Source of the DNA: UBA4951 sp963616935
Lineage (GTDB): Bacteria > Bacillota_I > Bacilli_A > RFN20 > CAG-826
Direction of reading: 5' to 3'
Length of the DNA: 64,000 bases
Assembly (NCBI GenBank): GCA_963616935.1
Contig: CAVEMS010000003.1
Coordinates: forward strand, 124,001 to 188,000
Part shown: positions 25,994 through 34,723 of the stretch, piece by piece
How the letters are laid out: each line of letters begins with the position of its first letter
How positions within the stretch are numbered: the first letter of the stretch is position 1
Program-made: the position numbers and the translations under genes
Notes under the pieces: generated by a model
Databases searched by the model: none
What the model was told of the DNA's origin: nothing
What the model saw: only the letters and a program-made list of their open reading frames with translations

Positions 25994-26021
25994 TTGACCT
26001 AGTCCTTTTTCTCCATAAAAT
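25994..26021 (+). promoter_or_regulatory. Promoter of the marR-ABC exporter operon
   Basis: TTGACC (25994-25999), 16-base spacer, TAAAAT (26016-26021). It gives a leader of about 27 bases. A partially symmetric GTTCGGTAACTAAC just before the ATG could be a MarR operator. Confidence 0.7.
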
Positions 26022-26054
26022 AATCGCGTTAAAAAAGGTTCGGTAACTAACTTT

Positions 26055-26522
26055 ATGGAAGAAAAAAGACCTATAGGCGCTGAGATACGCGTAACATCAA
26101 ACGCAATCAAAAACTACATCGACAAAAAGATGTCTCAAGACCTGTCGCTTGAGATAACAGGAGTCGAATCGATGACTCTCATGTATATCTTTAGACATGA
26201 GATTGGGAATGTGACTGCGGCAGATTTAATGCAAAGATTTGGCGTTTCAAAAGCGACCACATCTCAAACGATCTCCAGTTTAAAAGACAAGGGGTATATC
26301 GTTCAGAATGTGAGCAGCCACGACCGTCGAGTCAAATACATCGTTCTTACGAAAAAAGGACGTGAACTCAAAAAGAGGTTTGATGAGATGTTCGCGACGA
26401 TAAACGCATCGGTCGTCCTGAATTTGACTGAAGAAGAGAAGAGTGAATTGGTCGCATTGCTTAAGAGGGTGCAAGATAACGTCGGTTATAAAGGGGGGTG
26501 TTGCAAGTATGAAAAAGAGTGA
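26055..26522 (+). CDS. MarR-family transcriptional regulator
   Basis: A 155-residue winged-helix regulator. The recognition helix lies in NVTAADLMQRFGVSKATTSQTISSLKDKGYI, and the wing in SSHDRRVKYIVLTKKGREL. Flanking helices would form the dimer interface. Its 3' end overlaps the first exporter gene by 14 bases, so it most likely controls that exporter, the usual arrangement for multidrug pumps. A short C-terminal Cys pair (GGCCKYEKE) is present. The inducing ligand is unknown. Confidence 0.92.
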   Translation: MEEKRPIGAEIRVTSNAIKNYIDKKMSQDLSLEITGVESMTLMYIFRHEIGNVTAADLMQRFGVSKATTSQTISSLKDKGYIVQNVSSHDRRVKYIVLTKKGRELKKRFDEMFATINASVVLNLTEEEKSELVALLKRVQDNVGYKGGCCKYEKE

Positions 26523-28314
26523 AGAAAAAACAAAAATGCCCAGCAAATCCACGCTGAAAATGCTTTTGAGGCATATAAAAGGATATTGGAAAGAAACCAT
26601 TATCACATGGTTGATGGTTCTCATTGAAACGGCATGCGAAGTTTTCGTTGCCTTCTTCATGCAAGACCTTATTGATAGCATTAACAGCGTCGGAGATGGC
26701 GGTAGCGTCGACCCCTCTCCTATTTATATGTATGCGGGAATAATTGCCGCTTTCGCGGTGGTCGCCGCCATAACTGGAATTTTAGCCGGCGGGTTTGCTG
26801 CTAAGGCCAGCGCCGGCTTTGGCAAGAACCTTCGCGACTCGATGTTTGTGCACGTGCAAGATTTTTCGTTTAAGAACATCGATAAATTCTCGACCTCGTC
26901 AATCATCACGAGAACAACGACTGACGTGTCCAACGTTCAAATGGCTTTTATGCAAGTCATTCGTGCTGTCATTAGGGCGCCGTTCTTAATGGTTTTCGCC
27001 CTCATAATGTGCTTTGTAACCGATTGGAAGATAGCTTGGATATTCGTCATCATAATTCCGGTCATCTTGTTTGCGTTGCTTTTCATTTCGAAAGCCGTTC
27101 ACCCGACGTTCGAAAGGGTGTTTAACACCTATGATCAGTTAAACGAAGAAGTTCAAGAGGACGTCGACGGAATCAGGGTCGTTAAGTCATTCAATCGCGA
27201 ATCCTATATGAAGAAAAGATTCGGTTCCATAAGCGACTTCATCTATAGGAACTTCATCCATGCCGAAAAGATAGTGGCTGGCAACAATCCGATACTCAAT
27301 TTCGCGATTTATGGCGCGATTGCAGCGATTTCGTATTTCGGCGCGAAGGAGATTGTCGGGAGCAACAATCAGTCTTTGAGCGTCGGCGCTTTATCAACAT
27401 TAATCACATACGTCATGATGATCATGATGTCGTTGATGTTGATATCCATGGTTTTCACTATGATCATCATCGCCCGAAATAGTGCTGAGCGCATTCAGGA
27501 AATCATCGAGGAGAAGCCGGATATAGTTTCTCCCGAGAATCCGATTATGGCCGTGCCGAATGGCGAAGTCGTTTTTGACCATGTGAGTTTCTCGTATGTC
27601 GGAGGCGCCGATAAAGACGTTTTGCACGATATCAATGTTTCGGTCTCAAGCGGAAAGATGATTGGAATTTTGGGATCTACCGGATCTAGCAAAACAACTC
27701 TTATTTCGTTGATTGCAAGATTATTCGATGCTAGAGAGGGGAACGTATTCGTCGGAGGCCATAACGTCAAAGAATATGATTTGAAAGCTCTTCGCGACGC
27801 CGTCGCGGTGGTGCTTCAAAAGAACACGTTGTTCTCAGGGACGATACGTAGCAACCTGCTTTGGGGCAACCCAAATGCCACGGATGAGGAACTTAAGGCG
27901 GCTTGTGACGTCGCTCAAGTCACTCCATTCTTGTCCGAGATGCCAGATGGACTCGAAACTAAAATAGAAGAAGGCGGAACGAACGTCTCGGGCGGGCAAA
28001 AACAAAGGCTATGCATCGCTAGGGCGTTGTTAAAGAATCCGAAGATATTGATTCTTGATGACAGTACTTCGGCTTGTGATACGCATACTGATAGCTTAAT
28101 TAGAGATGAACTACAGAATAAACGGAAAGACGTCACTAAATTCATAATCGCCCAGCGTGTTCTAAGCATCAAAGATTGCGACGAGATTTGGGTTATGAAT
28201 GAAGGGAAAATCGTCGATAGGGGGAGCAATGACGAATTGATGGCAAAGTCCCCGGTTTACAAAGAACTATACGAATCGCAATTGGGTGGAGGTGACTTCG
28301 ATGGCAACAACTAG
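26509..28314 (+). CDS. ABC exporter half-transporter, degenerate nucleotide site
   Basis: A 601-residue membrane-ATPase fusion: six transmembrane helices (about 20-330) and a C-terminal nucleotide-binding domain. The ATPase motifs are those of the non-catalytic partner in heterodimeric exporters (BmrC/LmrC/TM287 type): Walker A GSTGSSKT (about 388-395) has Ser for the last Gly, Walker B ends ILDDS with Asp for the catalytic Glu, and the switch His is Gln (AQRVL). The signature SGGQKQR is intact. I start at the ATG 26509, eight bases after AAGGGGGGTG. It overlaps the next half-transporter by 14 bases. Likely substrates are drugs, peptides or lipids. Confidence 0.92.
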   Translation: MKKSEEKTKMPSKSTLKMLLRHIKGYWKETIITWLMVLIETACEVFVAFFMQDLIDSINSVGDGGSVDPSPIYMYAGIIAAFAVVAAITGILAGGFAAKASAGFGKNLRDSMFVHVQDFSFKNIDKFSTSSIITRTTTDVSNVQMAFMQVIRAVIRAPFLMVFALIMCFVTDWKIAWIFVIIIPVILFALLFISKAVHPTFERVFNTYDQLNEEVQEDVDGIRVVKSFNRESYMKKRFGSISDFIYRNFIHAEKIVAGNNPILNFAIYGAIAAISYFGAKEIVGSNNQSLSVGALSTLITYVMMIMMSLMLISMVFTMIIIARNSAERIQEIIEEKPDIVSPENPIMAVPNGEVVFDHVSFSYVGGADKDVLHDINVSVSSGKMIGILGSTGSSKTTLISLIARLFDAREGNVFVGGHNVKEYDLKALRDAVAVVLQKNTLFSGTIRSNLLWGNPNATDEELKAACDVAQVTPFLSEMPDGLETKIEEGGTNVSGGQKQRLCIARALLKNPKILILDDSTSACDTHTDSLIRDELQNKRKDVTKFIIAQRVLSIKDCDEIWVMNEGKIVDRGSNDELMAKSPVYKELYESQLGGGDFDGNN

Positions 28315-30298
28315 GAAGATGAGGAATCCAGCCAGGGTTTCCGGTCAAGTGAAAACGGCCACTATAAAACGTCTTTTGGGATATGTTTTTAAGAATTATC
28401 CCCTACAATTCGCGCTTGTTTTGCTTTTTGTATTCTTATCTAGCTTAGGCAGCGTCATCGGTTCTTATTTCGTTGGAAACATACTTGTCGATACCTATAT
28501 AAAAGGCTCTATTGACTATATAGATGCCACAAGCGGCGCCATAGTGAACAATTTCAACAACGGTTTGATCAACACGCCAACCACTGGCCTTTTTGCCGGC
28601 ATTCCATTCGGTTATGCCATATTGATGCTTGTCGGATGCTATGTTGTGTCCGTCGCATCTAGTTATTTCTATAACGTCCTTATGTCCGTTATCGGTCAAG
28701 GCGTTCAAAAGAAGATACGCGACCAGTTATACGATCATATGCAAGAGCTTCCGATTTCTTATTTCGATCGAAGGACGCATGGTGACATCATGTCGATTTA
28801 CACGAACGATGTAGATGCGCTCCGAGAGATGCTCTCCAGATCCTTGCCGATGGTCGCCCAATCGATAGTGACGATGGCCGTTTGCCTTGTTATGATGCTT
28901 GTCACTGATCTCATTTTAACTGCCGTTGTCGTCGTTTTCGCCGTGATGATGTTCTTGATTACGAAATACTATACCAAGATGTCTAGCCGTTATTTCGTTC
29001 GCCAACAGGAAGAGCTCGGAAAAATGAATGGTTATATCGAAGAGCTGACCAGCGGACAACGAGTGGTTAAGGTATTCAACTACGAAGAAAGAAACATCGC
29101 CAATTTCCGCGAGCATAACGAGCGTTATTTCGAAAATTCCATGAAAGCGAACCGATTCGCTAGTGTTTTGATGCCGACTGTCAACCAACTTGGCAACATG
29201 CAATACGCGATTTTGGCGCTGGCTGGCGCTTTGATGATCGTCAATAACGTTCCTAGCTGGACGATTCTTGGGTCGAGCGCTTTTACGGTCGGTGTCGTCG
29301 TTTCGTTCCTTATGTATTCGAAGACCTTCGTTCAGCCAATTGGCCAGGTTTCGCAACAACTTAACGTTATGGCTCTTGCCGTGGCTGGTGCATCTCGTAT
29401 CTTCGAGATGATCGATGCGCCGAAGGAAGTCGATAACGGCTATGTGGAATTATGCAACGCCAAGATGGGGCCGGATGGGAACCCAATCGAGACGAGCGAA
29501 AAAACCAAAATGTGGGCTTGGAAACACCCTCATTCGGAAGATGGTTCCGTCACATATACATGGCTGAAAGGGAAGATAACGTTTGATGACGTCGATTTCG
29601 CCTATATTCCAGGCAAAACGGTTTTGCACGATGTTTCCTTGTGGGCCAAGCCGGGCCAGAAAGTCGCTTTCGTTGGGCCGACGGGCGCAGGCAAAACAAC
29701 GATTACAAACCTCATCAATCGTTTTTATGACATAGAAGACGGCAAGGTTCGCTATGACGATATAAACATCAATAAAATCAAGAAAGCCGATTTGCGCAGA
29801 TCGTTAGGAATAGTCTTGCAAGATACGAAATTATTCACCGGCACCGTCAAAGATAATATCCGTTACGGGAATTTGGATGCCACCGACGAAGAGATTGTCG
29901 CGGCGGCGAAATTAGCTAACGCCGATGACTTCATCATGCATCTTCCGAATGGCTACGACACGATGCTTACAAACGGCGGAGCCTCTTTGTCACAGGGTCA
30001 AAGGCAGCTTTTGGCCATTGCTCGCGCGGCCGTTGCCGATCCGCCGGTTATGATTCTCGATGAGGCCACGAGCTCCATCGACTCGCGCACCGAAGCGCTC
30101 GTTCAAAAAGGCATGGATGCCATTATGAAAGGGAGAACCGTATTCGTTATCGCCCACCGTCTTAGCACCATTAAGAACAGCGATGTGATTATGGTCATTG
30201 ATAAGGGCGCTATTATCGAAAGGGGTTCGCACGAAGAACTTCTTGCGAAAAAGGGCAAATACTATCAGTTATATACCGGTAATGCGATTGCCGCTTAA
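28301..30298 (+). CDS. ABC exporter half-transporter, consensus nucleotide site
   Basis: Partner of the upstream half-transporter, 665 residues. Six membrane helices precede a complete ATPase: Walker A GPTGAGKT at about 458-465, Walker B MILDEATSS with the catalytic Glu, and switch His in IAHRLSTI. The signature is SQGQRQ. An insertion of about 40 polar residues (about 385-430) precedes the nucleotide domain. A long extracytoplasmic loop between the first two helices is also seen. GGTGGAGGTG is the ribosome site for the ATG at 28301. The pair should form one asymmetric exporter with one active ATP site. Confidence 0.93.
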   Translation: MATTRKMRNPARVSGQVKTATIKRLLGYVFKNYPLQFALVLLFVFLSSLGSVIGSYFVGNILVDTYIKGSIDYIDATSGAIVNNFNNGLINTPTTGLFAGIPFGYAILMLVGCYVVSVASSYFYNVLMSVIGQGVQKKIRDQLYDHMQELPISYFDRRTHGDIMSIYTNDVDALREMLSRSLPMVAQSIVTMAVCLVMMLVTDLILTAVVVVFAVMMFLITKYYTKMSSRYFVRQQEELGKMNGYIEELTSGQRVVKVFNYEERNIANFREHNERYFENSMKANRFASVLMPTVNQLGNMQYAILALAGALMIVNNVPSWTILGSSAFTVGVVVSFLMYSKTFVQPIGQVSQQLNVMALAVAGASRIFEMIDAPKEVDNGYVELCNAKMGPDGNPIETSEKTKMWAWKHPHSEDGSVTYTWLKGKITFDDVDFAYIPGKTVLHDVSLWAKPGQKVAFVGPTGAGKTTITNLINRFYDIEDGKVRYDDININKIKKADLRRSLGIVLQDTKLFTGTVKDNIRYGNLDATDEEIVAAAKLANADDFIMHLPNGYDTMLTNGGASLSQGQRQLLAIARAAVADPPVMILDEATSSIDSRTEALVQKGMDAIMKGRTVFVIAHRLSTIKNSDVIMVIDKGAIIERGSHEELLAKKGKYYQLYTGNAIAA

Positions 30299-30302
30299 AA
30301 GG

Positions 30303-30350
30303 GTTCCAGCAAGATTCGTTTGGGTTTTGCTGGGACTTTTTCTTTTTTTG
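30303..30350 (+). terminator. Intrinsic terminator of the ABC exporter operon
   Basis: GTTCCAGCAA (30303-30312) pairs with TTGCTGGGAC (30327-30336) with one wobble pair, then TTTTTCTTTTTTT. Confidence 0.9.
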
Positions 30351-30369
30351 CGAACATAACGCTCAGGTT

Positions 30370-30397
30370 TTGCATTGCGTTTTAAGACATTTATAAT
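30370..30397 (+). promoter_or_regulatory. Promoter of the phosphatase gene (near-leaderless)
   Basis: TTGCAT (30370-30375), 16-base spacer, TATAAT (30392-30397), then ten bases to the ATG at 30408. An earlier in-frame ATG at 30396 overlaps the -10 box and is unlikely to be transcribed. Confidence 0.65.
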
Positions 30398-30407
30398 GTT
30401 CGAAGTT

Positions 30408-31511
30408 ATGAAAGAAACGACAAATAACGAATGTTTTGAAGAGGAAGAAGAATTCTCCGTTATCCATCCGAATGTCGCCGCTTATTTGGAGGCGAGCACC
30501 GAAAGAGAGATCATAGCCGCTTTGAAAGGGCCGGCACAGCCGTTTAACAATCAGGTCGTGAAGACCATCAAATGGGAAGGCGCCAATCGAAACGAATACA
30601 CGGTAGAACTTAGTAATGACTCTTCTTACTCTCAAAAGAGAATTTATTTTTCCATGTCCAATGAATTTTCCTTTCCTGGGGTCTTGGTTCCTGGGAAGGA
30701 CTATTATTGGAGGGTCAAGGCGAAAGATGGCGAAACCCTTAAGAATGGTTCGTTTCATGTTTCGTCTCATTTTTGTTTGAGAACGATCACGCTCGATGGA
30801 GTCAATAACGTCAGGGATATCGGCGGTTGGCTGACGAGAGATGGAAAGAAAGTGCTTTATGGAAAGATATACCGCGGCGCAACTTTGGCTGGGATAACGG
30901 AAAAGGGGAGAGAAGTCTTTACCAATGAGCTTAGAATCAAAACCGAAATCGATTTGCGGGGCGAGGGGAAAGGCGAGTTAAAAGAAGAAGGCGTCGAATA
31001 TATTCATGTTACGGCTGGACAATACACGATGATTATCCCGGGTTTCTTTCCTCCGCTCATAAAAGATCGTGATTATACCGACAGGAACTTCAATGCCGAT
31101 TTGCTCCCGGCCATAAAGACGGTGTTTGAGAAGCTCGCCGATCATCTTGCCTATCCAATTTACCTACATTGCGCAGCCGGAGCCGATAGAACCGCGACCA
31201 TGGTTTTCTTGCTTAATGGGCTTCTCGGCGTGCCTTATGAAGATTTGGTCAAGGATTTCGAACTCACCACATTTTCTTTGATAGGACCTCATTATCGCAG
31301 CGCAATAATCAACGATTCTTTCGATAGAAGCGGAATTTCTCAAAACGACGTTATGAATTATGTGGCTTTCGATAAAATGCATGAGCTTTTGCTTTCGAAT
31401 TATTCGAATGGCGACGGCGATCTCGCCTCCTCAATTGAACGTTATCTAAAGGAAGTGGTTGGAATTAGCGAGCAAACCATCCTTTCTATCAGAAAAAACA
31501 TGCTCGAATAG
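30408..31511 (+). CDS. Tyrosine-protein phosphatase-like protein with N-terminal beta-sandwich
   Basis: A 367-residue protein with the Y_phosphatase3 family layout. The core begins with LDGVNNVRDIGGW, continues through KIYRGATL and TEIDLRGEG, and ends in the Cys-phosphatase loop HCAAGADRTA (Cys about 255, Arg about 261). The first about 120 residues look like an Fn3-type beta-sandwich (YTVELSNDSSYSQ, PGKDYYWRVKA). No signal peptide is seen, so it should be cytoplasmic. It is a single-gene unit between two terminators or promoters. Substrates may be phosphotyrosine or phosphoinositide-type; not resolvable here. Confidence 0.85.
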   Translation: MKETTNNECFEEEEEFSVIHPNVAAYLEASTEREIIAALKGPAQPFNNQVVKTIKWEGANRNEYTVELSNDSSYSQKRIYFSMSNEFSFPGVLVPGKDYYWRVKAKDGETLKNGSFHVSSHFCLRTITLDGVNNVRDIGGWLTRDGKKVLYGKIYRGATLAGITEKGREVFTNELRIKTEIDLRGEGKGELKEEGVEYIHVTAGQYTMIIPGFFPPLIKDRDYTDRNFNADLLPAIKTVFEKLADHLAYPIYLHCAAGADRTATMVFLLNGLLGVPYEDLVKDFELTTFSLIGPHYRSAIINDSFDRSGISQNDVMNYVAFDKMHELLLSNYSNGDGDLASSIERYLKEVVGISEQTILSIRKNMLE

Positions 31512-31604
31512 GCGCTGGCCTAGAATTCCTCGAATTACGCTAAAAGAGCATAGGTAATTCGCTTGATTTGTATTAAACTAATCAAGACTTAGAGGATTTT
31601 TGCT

Positions 31605-33095
31605 ATGGAAGAAAAATTAACGGATCAAGAATTGGCCAGAAGAGCCAAATTGCCAAAATACGAGGAACTTGGAGTTGATCCATTCGGCTCCCGTTATGAA
31701 TGGAAAAACCGTATTGTTGATATCAAGAAAGAATTCGGATCGTTGACTCAAGAAGAACTAGAGGCCCAGAAAGCGACCGTTAACGTCGCTGGCAGGTTAA
31801 TGGCTATCCGCCGAATGGGGAAAGCCGCTTTCGTGAACCTCAAAGATGAATGTGGAACCATTCAAGCGTGGATTGGAATGAACGTGATTGGGGAACACGA
31901 TTATGAGGTTTTTAAATTAAGCGATTTGGGTGATATCGTCGGCCTCGAAGGAACGCTGATGCTCACTAGAACCGGCGAGCTTACTATTCGAGTCACCAAA
32001 TACACACATATAACCAAATGCTTAAAACCTCTTCCTGAGAAATTCCACGGTATGACGGATTTGGAAGATCGTTGCCGCAAAAGATATGTCGATTTGCTCG
32101 TCAATGATGATTCCAGAAAGATTGCGTTAACCAGATCCGCCATCGTCAAAGGGATTCGCAATTACTGCGACAAGCAAGGATTTGTTGAGGTTGAGACGCC
32201 AATTCTTTCGCCGATTCCAAGCGGTGCCAGTGCAAGGCCGTTCATCACTCATCACAATACTTTTGATTGCGACTTCTATCTTCGTATTGCAACGGAACTA
32301 AGCCTCAAAAAATGCATGATTGGCGGAATAGATCGCGTTTATGAAATCGGCAGGATTTTCCGTAACGAAGGCATCGATAATAAGCACAATCCGGAGTTCA
32401 CCACCATCGAGTTATATCAAGCGTATGGCGATTTAAGCGATATGCGTCAATGGGCCGAAGGCCTTTTCCATGAAATCGCCGACAATGTCATTGGCAAAGA
32501 AGAGTACAACTGGAACGGCAACGTCATTAATTTGCATAAACCTTTTGCTTGGGTTTCCATGGCTGATGCCATCTTAGAGAAGACTGGCATAGATTTCCGT
32601 GAAGATATCCCATTCGAAAAAGCGGTCGAGCTCGCTAAAGAACATCACGTTCCTCTCGAACCGAGCTGGAATAGCACAGGCTACATAATGCAAGCGTTCT
32701 TCGACGCGTTCGTCGAAGACACATTGATACAACCAACATTTATTCATACATACCCGATTGAAGTTTCTCCTCTCACCAAGAAGAGCAAAGACCCAAGATT
32801 CGTCGAAAGATTTGAACTATTCATTGGCGGTGTTGAGTTCGGCAACGCTTATAGCGAACTCAATAATCCATTCGATCAAAAGAGCCGTTTTGAAGCCCAA
32901 TTGGCCGCTAGAAACCGCGGAGACGAAGAAGCCGCTGATATCGATTTCAGTTTCTTGGATGCCCAAGATTATGGAATGCCTCCGGCTGGTGGAATTGGTG
33001 TCGGAATCGATAGATTCTGCATGCTTTTCACTGAGCAAAGCACGATACGCGAAGTTCTCTTGTTCCCGACCTTAAAGAACGTCGACAACAAATAA
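31605..33095 (+). CDS. lysS: Lysyl-tRNA synthetase, class II
   Basis: LysS charges tRNA-Lys. The 496-residue protein has the OB-fold anticodon domain (about 45-150, VNVAGRLMAIRRMGKAAF) and the class II catalytic core: motif 1 around VEVETPILSPIPSGASARPF, motif 2 RIFRNEGIDNKHNPEFT, motif 3 GIGVGIDRFCML. The ribosome site is AGAGGA. A 7-bp inverted repeat (CTTGATT 31562-31568, AATCAAG 31580-31586) lies in the leader or promoter; no T-box elements are visible. Only a weak terminator candidate follows. Confidence 0.97.
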   Translation: MEEKLTDQELARRAKLPKYEELGVDPFGSRYEWKNRIVDIKKEFGSLTQEELEAQKATVNVAGRLMAIRRMGKAAFVNLKDECGTIQAWIGMNVIGEHDYEVFKLSDLGDIVGLEGTLMLTRTGELTIRVTKYTHITKCLKPLPEKFHGMTDLEDRCRKRYVDLLVNDDSRKIALTRSAIVKGIRNYCDKQGFVEVETPILSPIPSGASARPFITHHNTFDCDFYLRIATELSLKKCMIGGIDRVYEIGRIFRNEGIDNKHNPEFTTIELYQAYGDLSDMRQWAEGLFHEIADNVIGKEEYNWNGNVINLHKPFAWVSMADAILEKTGIDFREDIPFEKAVELAKEHHVPLEPSWNSTGYIMQAFFDAFVEDTLIQPTFIHTYPIEVSPLTKKSKDPRFVERFELFIGGVEFGNAYSELNNPFDQKSRFEAQLAARNRGDEEAADIDFSFLDAQDYGMPPAGGIGVGIDRFCMLFTEQSTIREVLLFPTLKNVDNK

Positions 33096-33205
33096 TTCTT
33101 CCAAAATCTCGTTTTTCCCTGCAAATCAGGCACATTTTTTGTCGTATATAGTTTTTTTGAAACTTTTTCGCCTAAGCGTTTCGTTTTTATCGATTTGCCC
33201 CTATA

Positions 33206-33294
33206 TAGGAGTGAGAGGGTGAGCGCCCTCTCGGAAAGAAAGGGGAGAAGCCTTATCGATAATCGATAATCATTGAATGAACGCCTTACTCCTA
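33206..33294. other. Structured intergenic element upstream of rpsF
   Basis: TAGGAGT (33206-33212) pairs with ACTCCTA (33288-33294). Inside, GAGAGGG (33213-33219) pairs with CCCTCTC (33226-33232), and a palindromic TTATCGATAA lies at 33253-33262. The 3' arm falls in the spacer of the rpsF promoter. It could be a small RNA, an operator or a leader remnant. It matches no RNA family I can identify. Confidence 0.4.
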
Positions 33295-33301
33295 GTATAA
33301 T
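33273..33301 (+). promoter_or_regulatory. Promoter of rpsF-ssb-rpsR
   Basis: TTGAAT (33273-33278), 17-base spacer, TATAAT (33296-33301). The inferred start near 33308 gives an 84-base leader. Confidence 0.7.
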
Positions 33302-33307
33302 TTTCTA

Positions 33308-33367
33308 CGCTTCGAAGAAGGATAGAAGCGAAAACACGCTCTTATGGGCATTCTTGAAATGCCCCAT
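33308..33367 (+). promoter_or_regulatory. Two-hairpin leader of rpsF, candidate S6:S18 autoregulatory site
   Basis: CGCTTC (33308-33313) pairs with GAAGCG (33325-33330), and ATGGGCATT (33344-33352) pairs with AATGCCCCAT (33358-33367) with one bulged base. The second hairpin is 10 bases before the GGAGGTG ribosome site. Many rpsF operons carry an S6:S18-binding leader; correspondence to that motif is inferred from position only. Confidence 0.45.
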
Positions 33368-33391
33368 AGACCGAAATTAGGAGGTGCTAAC

Positions 33392-33679
33392 ATGAAAAAG
33401 TACGAGATCATGTACATCCTTAATGCCAACCTCGATGAGGCCGCGCATAAGGAAGAGGTGTCCAAACTCCAAGGTATTCTCGAAAACAATGGTGCTAAAG
33501 TCACCGATACCAAAGAGTGGGGCGTCAAAGATTTAGCCTATCCGATCAAAAAACAGAGCAAGGGTGCTTACGTTGTCCTTAAGGTCAGCGCCGAGCCAGC
33601 CACGCTTAATGAATTTGAACGTTTAGCTAAACTCGATAACAACGTCATTCGTCACTTGATCACCGTCGATCAAGACTAA
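33392..33679 (+). CDS. rpsF: 30S ribosomal protein S6
   Basis: A 95-residue protein with the S6 ferredoxin-like fold: MKKYEIMYILN at the start, VTDTKEWGVKDLAYPIKKQSKG in the middle, and a C-terminal strand ending in HLITVDQD. It binds S18 on the 30S platform. The ATG at 33392 follows GGAGGTG; upstream in-frame starts would include the leader hairpin. First gene of the conserved rpsF-ssb-rpsR operon. Confidence 0.97.
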   Translation: MKKYEIMYILNANLDEAAHKEEVSKLQGILENNGAKVTDTKEWGVKDLAYPIKKQSKGAYVVLKVSAEPATLNEFERLAKLDNNVIRHLITVDQD

Positions 33680-33711
33680 TCGCCTTCAAGAAAATAACGG
33701 AGGTAAAAACA

Positions 33712-34143
33712 ATGCTCAATCGTGTAATTCTAATTGGTCGCTTAACTCGTGATCCAGAGGTCCGCAAAACGACTTCTGGTACTGCCGTGACTTCCTTCAC
33801 TCTGGCAGTTGACGATTCCTTTAAGGGGCCAAACGGTGAGAAAAACACCCTCTTCATGAACTGCAGCGTCTTTGGCGCCCGTGGAGAGAACGTGGCCAAG
33901 TTCACCAGAAAGGGATCTCTCGTCGCCGTTCAAGGACGCCTTAACCAAAGGAAATACGTCCGCAAAGCGGATAACGTCCAAATGACGGTTACGGAAGTCA
34001 TCGCCGATGGCGTAGATTTCCTCGAGAGCAAGTCCCAAAGCGCCAATAACAGTGTGGCGGATGCTCCTATGCATCAGGAAGAACAACCTGAAACGGGAAA
34101 CATCGACTCGATTGATGTCGTTGATGACGATCTCCCATTCTAA
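33712..34143 (+). CDS. ssb: Single-stranded DNA-binding protein
   Basis: A 143-residue SSB: MLNRVILIGRLTRDPEVRKT opening, the OB-fold through QGRLNQRKY, a flexible linker rich in Asn, Gln and Glu, and the conserved acidic tail ending DDDLPF that recruits repair and replication partners. It sits between rpsF and rpsR as in most Firmicutes. The GGAGG ribosome site is clear. Confidence 0.97.
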   Translation: MLNRVILIGRLTRDPEVRKTTSGTAVTSFTLAVDDSFKGPNGEKNTLFMNCSVFGARGENVAKFTRKGSLVAVQGRLNQRKYVRKADNVQMTVTEVIADGVDFLESKSQSANNSVADAPMHQEEQPETGNIDSIDVVDDDLPF

Positions 34144-34173
34144 GGCCAAGAATTTAGAAAGGAACTCCAGTAC

Positions 34174-34404
34174 ATGGCATTCAAAAAAATGAGACCGAGA
34201 AAAAAGGTCTGCTACTTCACTAAAAATCACGTGAAGTACATCGACTACAAGGATACCGAAACCCTTAGCCGCTTCATCGCTCCGGATGGCAAAATCCTTC
34301 CGAGAAGCCAAACCGGCACCAAGGCTCGTTATCAAAGAGAGCTTGCCCGCGCGATCAAAAACGCCCGCTACATGGCTCTTCTCCCAGAAGTCGGACAAAA
34401 ATAA
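34174..34404 (+). CDS. rpsR: 30S ribosomal protein S18
   Basis: A 76-residue S18: KKVCYFTKNHVKYIDYKD, then LSRFIAPDGKILPRSQTGTKARYQRELARAIKNARYMALLP. The basic C-terminal half contacts 16S rRNA next to S6. It ends the operon; the terminator follows after about 95 bases. Confidence 0.97.
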   Translation: MAFKKMRPRKKVCYFTKNHVKYIDYKDTETLSRFIAPDGKILPRSQTGTKARYQRELARAIKNARYMALLPEVGQK

Positions 34405-34723
34405 TCGCATTTGTGATTATGCGAACCGAATCTACGTTAAACGCATAGGCCAAGCGTCGTTGCGTGGCACGCTCATCGGTTACAACCAAAACGAAAAAGG
34501 TCTATCCCAGCCGATAGATCTTTTTTCTTTCCTTGCGCCCAGCGCTCTCTTGGCGTTTTTAATTTTGAAACATATTTATATATTTTGTTGCATTTATAGT
34601 TGCAAAGTATATAAAAATGTTTATTATATTCATCGAACAGTTACAAAATTAATTAAAAAGTAACTGTGAAACCTGATTGATGTCTTCAAAAATCTTTCAA
34701 TCGACAGGCAAAAGGAGAATCAC
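34405..34723. other. Intergenic region between rpsR and lipoprotein gene
   Basis: About 320 bases. The first part can fold: CGCAT/ATGCG just after the rpsR stop and AACCGA/TCGGTT about 40 bases apart, then the operon terminator. The remainder (34530-34700) is AT-rich and probably contains the promoter of the lipoprotein gene; no reliable -35/-10 pair was resolved and no coding sequence is supported. Confidence 0.45.
34499..34526 (+). terminator. Intrinsic terminator of rpsF-ssb-rpsR
   Basis: GGTCTATC (34499-34506), six-base loop, GATAGATC (34513-34520), six T residues. One G-U pair at the base. Confidence 0.9.

Noticed and set aside
31501..31604. T-box leader before lysS
   Set aside because: Only a 7-bp inverted repeat is present. 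The antiterminator T-box sequence and specifier stem are absent and the space is too short.
33206..33294. Identification of the element before rpsF as SRP RNA, 6S RNA or a manganese riboswitch
   Set aside because: The conserved loops of those families are not present; AAGGGGAGAAG only superficially resembles the start of the yybP-ykoY motif.
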